From: Pieris napi
Taxonomy: Eukaryota; Arthropoda; Insecta; Lepidoptera; Pieridae
Assembly: GCF_905475465.1 (NCBI RefSeq)
Contig: NC_062244.1
Location: 2,988,501 to 3,052,500, forward strand
Reading direction: 5' to 3'
DNA length: 64,000 nucleotides
Of the stretch, positions 21,917-33,900 are shown one piece after another. The notes under the pieces are model-generated. The model saw only the letters and a program-made list of their open reading frames with translations. It did no database searches and had not been told where the DNA came from. The translations under genes and the position numbers were made by a program. The first letter of the stretch is position 1; every line of letters begins with the position of its first letter.

Positions 21917-24900
21917 ATGTCTGAAGTTATCGTAGCTAAAGGACAACCTTTACCTGGAGATCCAGAAAAAAAGGGCTGGTTGTTTAAATGGACGAACTAT
22001 CTCAAAGGATACCAACGAAGATGGTTCGTGTTGTCAAACGGACTACTATCATACTACAGGTACATACTACACTATTATCTTACTGTGTTAATTTGTCTGT
22101 AATAACTTATTAATTACTGTTATATAAATACGCGACATATTATATAAATAGACCGGTTATTGAGCAATGGAAGTAATTATTCTTTTAAACTCTTTCGTTA
22201 TTGTTTTGTATGTGTAAAAGATATTTTTTTTTAATATGTGGTATTTGATGTAACACCAGTTTTATTATTATTAAGTCGCATAACACAAATAATACAAAAT
22301 TTTAGTTGAAATGTAATTGATACAAATTTTATTGTGATTTTACCACTTGTTGACTGTTTATTAGTTTTAAATACAAGTATGGATTTGCATATTATTAAAG
22401 GACATCCTGGACCAAATCTTAGAACTATTTTGATATCATTTTCACTATGACTAAAAAAAAAATAGATTGCTTTTGATAAGTAATAAGAATTAATTAATAA
22501 CAATAAAACATAATTTAAAGTTAATTTTTTATTCTAAAATATGTATTTAAATTGCTGAAACATCTTTTTCATAATAATTTATATATGTATGTTAATATTA
22601 TTAAGGGCTGAATCCATTTGTATAGGGCAGTATTTGTTTATTTATATGTAATGGCTAAATATATTAATGGTATTCTTGGTAATGAATAACACTTCATTTG
22701 TAGAAATCAAGCAGAGATGGTACATACATGCCGTGGAACGATATCACTTCTTGGAGCACTGATTCATACAGCTGACTCTTGTACTTTTGTAATCAGCAAT
22801 GGTGGAACTCAGACATTTCATATTCGTGCTCATGATGAAGTGGAACGGCAAAGCTGGGTCACAGCTCTTGAACTTGCCAAAGCTAAAGCTATGTGAGTTT
22901 TTACTTCATAATTTTTTTTATTATAATGGTTATAGAATCTTTATCCCTGCTACAATTTAAACAAAAAAATTACCATTGTTTGAAAAAAATTTATAGTTGT
23001 ATAATGGTGCAAACAAATTAACGGTAAAAGGTTTCTACATTTATTACCAACTAACAGTTGTACAACACAAATAAAGAAAACAAGAAAAAAATATATAAGG
23101 AACAAGAACAATGAATGATACAATGTACAAGTATAGTAATTTAACAAATACATACAAATCTATAATTTTTTCGCAGTTATAATGCAGGCCAAAAGTCTCT
23201 TTAATGGCGCCAACTGTGTTGGCACTTGTAATTAATGCAGGCAGGCTATAGTACTTAGTACCTTGCGTTATAAATGCAGTTAATGTAATGTTTTTCAGTC
23301 GCGCACAAGAATCTGACGATGACGATGATCAGATAAATTCTGGGCCAGTGCCACAAACAGAGGGAGAAAGTGAAGATGCAGGGGGTATTGCTAGGGAACT
23401 AAATGCAAGGTTTCATGATCTACGTACATGCTCTGAATTGGTGAGATTATTTATTTCCTTTACATGAATTCCTAAGATGTGACCCCCTCTTAAGATTATT
23501 TCTTAAATTTTAATATTAAATCTTAATAATGTAAATGTACAATATCTTTTAACAGGTAACTAGACATGGTGCGGCACTACAGAGGTCTTTAGTGGACCTT
23601 GAAATACCACCATCAGACACTGCTAAACAGGTTTCAGAAAGAGCTACACTGTTTAGAATTTCCTGCAATGCTATGATGAATGTAAGTTGGCATTGAATAA
23701 TTTATATCAACTTTAAAGCTATCTATGATTTTTACATTTAGCCTATAATAAGACTAAATATTAATAGAATTACTTACATAGGCATGCTCAGAGTTCATGA
23801 GCGCGGCCGCAACATCCAGCGCGCGCATGAGTCGTGCCTTACAACACGAACGTGAACAGAAGTTGCGTCTACAAGAGATTGTGGAACAACTTGCAAGACA
23901 GCATGACTCTTTGGAGAAGACAGCTAGAAGTACTCCTCATGCGGCAGGTAATATAAGATTATACAGCTGAGTACCGATGAAGCACAAAATGGAAGGTACT
24001 TTAGCATTTTGTACAAGCAAAGTGGTACTTTTTTTTCTAATGTCTAACAAAATAAAATCTAAAACTAATTAAAAATCTGTGATCTAAGATTTTTGACAGA
24101 GTTTTTTAACCATATAGGTAAATTTATGATTTGTAAGTCAAGACTTCGAGCAATTCAATAAAATATGTTTTTTTTACTTTATTAATACTACAAATGTTTA
24201 AAAAGAACTGTATTGAGAAATAAACAATCACGACTCTGAAGTGATGAACGATTAAGGAATGACGATTGAAATTGAATTGTCATTTGACGCGTGACATTTC
24301 ACGTTTGGTGACGGATCGAAGAAAATCGGAATTAATTTATTGGGCGACTTACAAAATTACCTTTGTATCTATATATTTTTTAAATATTTCTTCAATCTAT
24401 TAATAAAATTGTAAAGTATTTATAATATCTTTAAAAAATGTATGAAAAGAAACATTCTTAGCACTTGTTTCGGTAGGTAAATCGATCGTAATGGAGTTCT
24501 GTATGTAGTGCAATTCTTGGTTTTCTCGGCTTTCGGATATCAAGGTTGTGTTATTGGAAATAAAGTAAAATCTTGCAATAATTGGTGCGGATTCGTTTAT
24601 CTAATTATTCACTGCCCAATATTACCGTGCCTCTGAATTTTTAAGTGTTACCTGTGTTATTGTTGGTGTGTATTTAGTGGCTTTAATTTGAAAATATATA
24701 TCCTTACACTTTGTTATTATGCATAAATAATTCAGCTAAGACCTCGTCATGGGTGGTAAGTGAATATGATGATATCAACCGGTGCTGAGTGTCTCACATC
24801 ACAATGCAATTTCATGAACAATGTGCATGCTTATGTTATTGTCAAGTAAATGCACAGGGCTAAAACCAAAATCTTTTCATGATCACACTGTCACTATCAG

Positions 24901-27900
24901 TTTCAAAAGTCAATGGCATTAAGTAGCTTTGTTTATTATTTTAGGCTCCATTCTATTTGAAAGGAAATGACAAGTGCAATTTGGAGCTGTTTAGAGTATA
25001 TTATGAATTTAATTCGTCCTAATAGGAACACACAAAGTGATGTACCTAGATTTTAAAAATACTAGATATATTTTTAGTAGGTAATACATAAAATTGTAAA
25101 GTAGCTTGTAAAAAGTTAAGGTATTCAGAAAGGCACTACTTAGTTTCTAATAGTTGAGCTGCAAGCAGGAAATGTTAAATTTGATATGCCATAAGCAATT
25201 ACAGGCCATAGTTGTATTGTAGAAAGTACTTTCTATTGTCCAGCAATCCCTAATATGGAATTCAAAATTGCTTAGTTATGATATTAAAAAGTATATTCAG
25301 GTAACATAGTGTTGAGTTTGATTCCTGTATGTCAAAAAGTTATTGGATTTTGACATATGCAAGTCATAGTTAGTGTTAGGGCTGGACTCTGAACTCTAAT
25401 TTTAATATATATTATTATTTATTTCACATAAAATACTAGTTTTGTTTTATAATACAATTTTGGTTAATTGGTATTTTTATTTTAGAATTAGTTTAGTTTG
25501 TGTAGTTAAAGAGTATAAAAATTGTAAATCAATGTAGTTCAGTGAGATTATTGGTTGTCAGTTTTAACTGGAGTAATTAAATGCACATAAGGCTGATCAC
25601 CTACTTGCTTCAAAAGAAATTAAAAATAATGATACCTAATAAATATGTATCTATCTACCCCATGTCAGTTGTAGGCTTCTTACATAGAGCTTCTGTCCAT
25701 GGTCATTTTACACGCTTTGTCATGTTTAAGTTGTGAGTTGTGGTTTTGTTTTAAAATACAGTTTATCTTATTTTAAAATGTTAGCAGCTACTTAAACTAA
25801 TTAAGTATTGTGCGTTACTCTAATTTAGATGCTGTGTGTGCTCTCTATTTGATAAAAACCACATTCCTTAAAAGGGATTTTAAGAAATAAATTATCTTTT
25901 TCGATAAAATATAAATATATCTTATAATGCTGCTGTAAAATGTGCATATGTTGGTTAGTTTAATTGCCAGTTCCTATAAAAAAATAATAGTCAAAGTATT
26001 GTGAATTTCACTATAACTTGTTGTTACTTGCAATCTATATATAAATTGTTTTCTAAAACTACACATATAGGTTGAACCAGTCTTTTAAAGAAAGACTAAT
26101 CTAATTAAAATATTGCTGTATAATATAATATCTATAAAAATATGTATGAAGCAATTTTGTAGTGTGTGTATTTTATATAGGCAATAACTATCCTCTTTGT
26201 AGGTGGCAATGGTTCTGGCCCCAACAACGACACAGAAGATGAGGAACATGAATTTTTTGATGCAGTCGAAGAAGGAACTTCCTCAGGAATGGAGGACAAA
26301 AATTCTTTTGTAATCAAAGTACCTGTAAGTTTTATACATTATAATTTTAGTAAACTTATAATGATTTAGGATAATAGTGTATTTTAATTGTACACTATCA
26401 TTCAACATTTTAGTTTTTATTAATTACCACTTTTTTATAAAGGCCACTTGTTTTTATTAAACAAAAAATCACACCATAATTTGGTTTTTTAAACATTTTT
26501 TTATTAAAATTTTTTTTCTTGTTTTGTATGTTGGATATCTATGAGTTTAATTGGCTACCATTACTATGTTAAAAAGAAAAAGTTATCACAAACACTAACA
26601 GCATCCAGGCAATCTAGTGGTTCTTTCAAATGCTTGTGCGGGAGGGGTCATTCTCTTGATTTTTGTAATAAACATTTATTATACACTATTAATTTCATTA
26701 GCAGATTTTTTTAAATATCTTGTCTTCGATCACAATTTTCATGTTTAATTTTGCTTTGTAGGTAAATAGAAAAAACAAAGTAAAAAGTGGAGAAAGCTCT
26801 GACGAATCAGAGGCAGAAACTGAACTAACGGAAACACAACAAGTAAGTAAAATTTTTCTTAAAAATTAATTGATAGGCTAGTAGTAATACTTACATACTT
26901 TACTTTCATACTTCTATTTCTATCATACATCTTCGATTCTGGGTTGAATGCCAGTTGTCTCACACAAACGGGTGTTATTTGTAAATATAGAATGAAGCCA
27001 TAATAAACATTTCCTTAAATGCCAAATATATAGTATTAAGATGCTTATATATAAATATTATATATATCTATAAACTAATTTTCAATATAAAGACAACATT
27101 AGCAGTTTAGTAATTGATTTTATCGTTAGAAATATGTTAAGACTAATTACTATAATAAAATTATTCTTAGCATTATCATTTATTTATTCACCATTAGATA
27201 CTACGAGTGATAGAGGTGTTGAAAATTATTTTGATCTTTTAATCAATTAAATCGAGAAGGTATGACATGGTGTTCTACACGATTTCTACCCTTAAATATA
27301 ACTTCTAGATATAAGGCGAAAATTTGTAACATTATTCACATAGTATACTCGATATAGTTTCGAGTGTTTTTCGCCGTTGTTGTTAAATAGAAACGGTATG
27401 TTTGCCCATTTTCAGCGCTTTTTAGAAGCTGATTGTACATTATTATTGAATATTGATGAACGAGTGCTTCTGAATATAGATATTTTATCCCAATTTTTCC
27501 CTATACTAGATCGACTAATGGATCAATTTCCATTGTACTTTTCATCTTTTTTTATATGGAAAATGTGTTGTAGGTAATATTCGTAGAAGATAAAGAGCGT
27601 GCAGAGAGTGCAATGGGGGGTCCGGAAGTCGCCGCCGCTAATCTCAAAGACCTAAATAATAAGGAAATGGATATCAAGATATGGGTGAGTTTTTATCTGT
27701 TTCCGTATTAGCGTTCTTTAGTTTAAATGTATATATTGTCTTTTATATTTAAATTGCTAAAATTAGCGTGCGTAATTTACTACTATACTGTAGACATAGT
27801 ATATACAAAAGAAAATTGATGACAAGACATTTAGTATGCTTATTAAATTTGTTTACAAGTTAAGTTCAGCGTCAAGTCTTGACGTAAAGGGTAAATATAT

Positions 27901-30900
27901 TTATACATGATATCATTATGACTCGGATCTTACAAAATATTTTTAGGAATGATACAAATATTAACCATGTCTAATTATTGTGAACTTCGTAAAATATTTA
28001 ACGATCGCGTTTAAAAGACGTAGAAGCTAACGCTAGAGACATGGGTCGGGCGCAGATTTTAATTCCAATAAATAGACATGACTAAAGTTGGCAACTTAAA
28101 ATGCATGACAACCGATTGGAAATTAGAGGTCAATATTATTAAAGAAATATTCCTAAGTAACACGTTCATAATTTTAGTATTTGTTTTTATTGCCAAGCCC
28201 AAAAGTGTTCACTTGCATTTTTCCATATTTTAATGCTAAATGTTAATAATTATTTAAATTAAGAATAACCTTATAAAAAGTTTAATGCCGAAAGAGTCGA
28301 TATTAGAATGCAGTTTTTTTATTTAAATAAATACTGGCGTAAATACGAGATAATTATTGTCTAACAAATTTTCAAGGTCATCTACCGAAAACGTTTTTAT
28401 AAACACTTGTAATCCTCGAATAAGCGTGGTTCTCGCTTTTTTGACCTTGTTGTCTATTATTTCATATAATGTATTTAATAAATATGTTATTTTAACAATT
28501 TCGACTCCACGACACTAAATAGTAGGTGTGATTAAATGAAATTGGTCGTTATTGATTGAGTTGACCTTCACCCTGATATTGGGGCGTGTAATTTAAATCA
28601 CTTTAGTCTACGTCCTTCGTTTAGCGACTTTTAACCTGTGTTGCTAGGCGATAGCCTATATCTTGAGCAATGTCAAAAATGTAATGAATAATACATAAAA
28701 AGTCAAAGTAAATGGTAAAAGTCCATATTATGTGTGATAAAAATAAATATAGTTTAAAAAAACTAAAAAACACGCTTTTAGAAAAGCGTGGGTTGCTCGA
28801 TAGACGAAAAATATGGCAGAGGGCGCGCCACGCTTTTCCACAATAATACCAGTATTTTTTGTTCATTACCATGTTCAGCCTAAATTAGGAATTATTTTCC
28901 ACTTGTTTTTAAGTTTTTTTTAAACTATATTTATTTTCCACTTTTTAGTCCTAGCAGCAATACGTGTTGTCTTAATTTAATCGTATTGCTTTCTGTACTT
29001 AAAAAAATTTCATTGTTTTTTCGAGATAAACCTATGAAATTATTATATTGTCGCTGATTATTTATAAGTGTACAAAGTTTGAATTAAATCTATCCGTTTA
29101 ATGTGGGTCAAAATCGAGTCCGAAGGAGTCGGTTACATACATACATACAGGTGAAGCTAATATAAAGCGTGTAAAAAAATAAAGACAAGATATTATGTGA
29201 TATTTACAAAATTTAAAACATTATTATGAAAGTGTTCCGTACGATTGTTGTGTATTTAACAAAAATATGTCATCGTATTACGCTTATGTTATTATTACAA
29301 ACACATCTATCGAAGTTGTTGATCGCTTTTTATTTAAAAGGTATATTTTAAAAAGGTTTCGATTAAAAGAGTAGGTGATCAGCTTTCTGTGTCTGACACA
29401 TGTCATCATTATTTGGGTTTGAGATATGCCGGTTTCTTCACGATGTTTGCCCTTCACTATAGGACCCATTGCGCCCATAGAAAGAAAATTCCATTGGCCG
29501 TAATTTAAACGCACGTTTAATTAAATGTATAATAAATATTCTATTAAAAAAAATCGTAATAATATAATTTGGTTTCCTTTATGAATTTTTACCTTAATCC
29601 AAAACAACATATTATGACTATGACAGCAAGCAAAAAAAACATATGACAGCAAAAGGCTTTGCTTTGCTCATTTATGGTGACCGTGTGTTCTTTGCATTAG
29701 TGAGTCGATGCAACTAGGTTAAATACTGACTTAGTAACTCTATGACTGTGTCGGTATTTCCAGACTTTATGTAATATTAATAATGAATACAATTACGTAA
29801 TAGTTTAGAGGCGATTTAAACACGTTTAAAAAGTCGTTCTTTACTGCTCTCTTTAGTAAAAGTATGTGATTCGGACGGTTAATAAATACTTAATAAACGC
29901 TAGTTAATTTAAAAGGTCTTGTAGTAGTACTATCCAGTTTTAAACAATATGCAGAACTTGCTTATCATAAACAAATGACTAAGGACTGTAACTTCCTGTT
30001 GATAACGTAAATCCGGATCGGGTATGAGGGTTCTATTTATGATATATTTTGAAATCCGATCTATTTATAATTTATGGCTCCATTGCGGATTATTTATGGT
30101 ACACAAAGTGCTTGCTAAGATGGTCATTTTTTTTAACTTATTGCCAAAGATGTTATGAAGCTTCTAATAGTGTTATTTAACTTAAGGTCATAGAAACGTC
30201 TTACTAGAAAAATTATGTTAAGATTTCAAAAACAACGTAACACGATTTTAATCTATCAGGAAATAATGCGTGGTCTTTTGACAGTTCACAATATTGTTAG
30301 ATACATTAAATAGTATTAGTTATTAGTAATGTTGTTCGACAGCAACGCTCTGTACCTGTTGCGGGGTGTGTTTTTCTTAATAGACAAAGGTAGGCGATCA
30401 CACTGCTAGGCAGATACCGTCGACTTCTGTGGTCTAAGACATGTCGGTTTCCTCACGATGATGATCTTACACATACGAACGGGTGATTATTCTTCACATA
30501 GAAAGAAAAATCAATTGGTGCCGTAATTAAAATCTCTTAATTTCTCATATATATTTTGTTATTTTTTCAGCCTCATGTATCTCAAGCAACAGATAGTATG
30601 ATTGAGGGAAAGCCGCGGCGAACACGAGTGCCTGATAAACCCAACTATCCCCTTAGCTTGTGGTCTATTATGAAGAATTGTATAGGTAAGTAGCAAGAAC
30701 TACTCGTACACAAACCTCACCAATTTATTTAGGAGAAATTTCTTTGATTTCCGTTAAAAGATTTTCGTATTTAAACATTTTGACGTCGTTGATTTAAGTG
30801 CAAATTTTAGGTTCGCAAAATTAAAAATCTATTACTATAATTATAACTTGAAAGTACCTACCCTCAGTTTATCGACACATCTAAATGTACCATTTAGTAT

Positions 30901-33900
30901 TTAAAAGGTATACGACGATACATTGTGAAGAAACCTGCCGAGCGCAAAATATTTTCGTTATAATATTTATAGGTTTACCTTATCAATGATTATTCATAGC
31001 AACTTATGTTATCGTATTGGTACCGATTCGACGCGTTGAATCACAACTGCTAATGAAAACATTTACACTTTGTATTTAAAGCTTTGTCTTGAGAACAATT
31101 ATCCAAGGCCCCTTCTAAAATGTTACAAGCTAAAAACAACTAAAATCAAGAGTCGAGATTTTAAATAGAATAGTTGTTGAAAAACTTGCTTATGTTTTTT
31201 GGGTGGTTTATTTGATTGATAGGTTGAAGCACTAAAAGGGACGTAACTCATTCACCATCAACCTCTGACTTCGACAATATGTATTGACACTGCCGAATGA
31301 AATTATAGAAATGTATGATTGTATAAAGTACTTAAAGTCAAGAATAATTAGGTCATAGGCACCAGCCATCACAACTCAGTCCCAATCGAGCTAAAGCTAC
31401 AGTTTCCTAGAAAAGCGGTGCCGTTAACTTACGGCCGTCATTTTACGGTTGTGAATAAAGGACGTCTTTACGGTGGCCAAGCTGTGGTTTCCTAGAAGTA
31501 AACCGTATTTTTTAAGTGTTATTCCAATTTCGTTCCACAAATTTTGCTTCATCTGAGCTTGTCTGTGCTCTTTGGATTTGATATTGTACAAACTTTCATG
31601 ATTTTTAACAAAATCTATTAATTGTTTATCATTTTCGCTCGTCCAAGTCATAGTATTAATTAAATATGCGCACCGCTACACGCTAAAAACGTTTTACTAC
31701 TGTTTATCACCGCTATGACGGCTGTCACGCAAATGGCAGCACCGCTATTTGACGTTACGGTGACACTCAACGTTCTCTAGAAAACATACTCCGATGTTAT
31801 TTATAGACAACGTATGGGTGACGTCACCCAACGTTATATTGCGGCCGTTAGTTAACGGCACCGCTTTTCTAGGAAACCGTAGCTTAAGACCTATTCTAAA
31901 GCGATTCGAAGGATAATCTAGGGGCGTAGCAGAACTTAAAATAAGATGATTTATTTTATAAATATGTAACGCGAACCACGGTCTTTTATTTATATTGTCT
32001 GTAGTGAAGGTTTTCCTTTGGCAAGTAGACTGTCAAACGAAGCTAAAAAAACAAATATCTTTTTTCGAGCAACGCAAGTAATTTGATTAAGACTATTAGA
32101 TGTTCCTAATTTTTAGGTAAGGAGCTATCAAAAATTCCTATTCCGGTAAACTTCAGCGAGCCACTCTCAATGCTCCAGCGATTAACGGAGGATTATGAGT
32201 ACTCGTATATTCTGGATCAGGCAGCTACTTTCTCAGATCCTGCGCAACAGTTGGCCTATGTGGCTGCTTTTACGGTGTCTTCATATGCTACTACAGCTAA
32301 CCGGTACATTCTATATACTATAATACATATATAATATAATTTAGACATAATTGACGTAAGATTATTTTTATCGCTTCCATGTTAAATTATATAGTAAGCA
32401 AATCTTTCGTATAAGATATGAGGTAAATGTTTTATATATAAGTTTATTTGGTGGCACCAACTCTACGACACCGTTATGTGAGGATGAAGGTGTGAATGGG
32501 TATGTAATGGCCATGGGCGGTAATAAATTAACAGGATTGGTCTTATCCTAGAATGTTATACATTTTTGAAGTGAAACTTCTTTAGATGAGGGTAAATTTT
32601 TACGGAAACGTCTCGAAGATGTGCAGCGTTATTGTCGAAGAAAAGGGAGAGAGCGATTGAGACCGATTGAGAGAGTGAGAAGGGTGAATTACCTTATAGA
32701 AATTATTTTTTTACAATTAAAATTTCGTAGAGAGAATTTAATTAGTATTTTATGCAAAATAATTTAATGACATCTCAAATGAGGTATTGTAAATTAAAAT
32801 GCCACGTGTTTTTATTACCTAACAAATAATTTTAAAAAATTAAATTATAATTTGTATTAATTTTCGATACTTTTAGTATTTTAATGACAATTAAATTCAT
32901 TAAATTCCTAACATATCTTCCTCCCCTCTAGGTCTCAGAAAGTTTTAGATTTGTATAAATATGAACAAGAGTTAAAAATTAGTTTGCCAAAGAAGTTTTA
33001 CTTCTGACATGTGTACTTTGTACGCACGCACTTTTTTATATAAGTTAAGTTCAAAAATGTACGCAATTATTGCCTTTGTTTAGTGTATATTAATTTTTAT
33101 TACAGAACGACAAAGCCTTTTAACCCGCTGCTAGGTGAGACATATGAATGTGACAGAATGTCTGATCTCGGTTGGAGAGTTATATCGGAACAGGCAAGTC
33201 GTTGTTTATTTATTCAATTAAATATAATAATTTTCCTAAACCCCAACCTTCCTCCTGCCTTTCCTACGTCCTTATCGCTCACTCACCTTAAAAATCCTAT
33301 ATCCACACATGTATAAATAAAAAAACGTTGCCGACGCTTAATAAATACACATAGATAAAAAATAATAACTTAATTTTTTTGTTAAAATGATTTTCTATCG
33401 AATTATATCCAATTAGGTTTCAATTGTTAATATATTTCAATCTATCCTAAATTTAAAAATACAATTTGCATTTTCATTCTATTTTCGAATTCAAAAAAAG
33501 AATAAAATTAAAATTAAATATGGTTAGGTGTCGCACCATCCGCCAATGGTGGCCCAATTCTGCGAGGGCGTGTCCGGGTGGCAGTGCTGGCAGGAGTTCA
33601 CGATGACGAGCAAGTTTCGCGGCAAGTACCTGCAGGTGATACCGCTCGGCGGCGCCTACGCGTACTTCCCCGCTTCCGGCAACAAATACTCTTGGCGGAA
33701 GGTACTTTGACAATTGACAACTAACATTGACAAGTAGGCAGGCGCGATCGTGTTTTGAAAGGTAGGTTAAGGCGGAAGGAAGGAGATAGGTGATAAGCTA
33801 AAAACTATTTTGACACGTTTTTTCACACAGTCAAACTTTGGTAAGTAGTTCATAGACACGCTCGGAAAGAGAAGTATCCCTATAAGGATATTTTATGTGA

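Noticed and set aside
28621..28872. 83-codon minus-strand frame in an OSBP intron
   Set aside because: Unrecognised, hydrophobic by composition, no splice signals; probably chance.
33474..33713. Minus-strand frame opposite OSBP exon a
   Set aside because: Shadow of the GC-rich coding exon.
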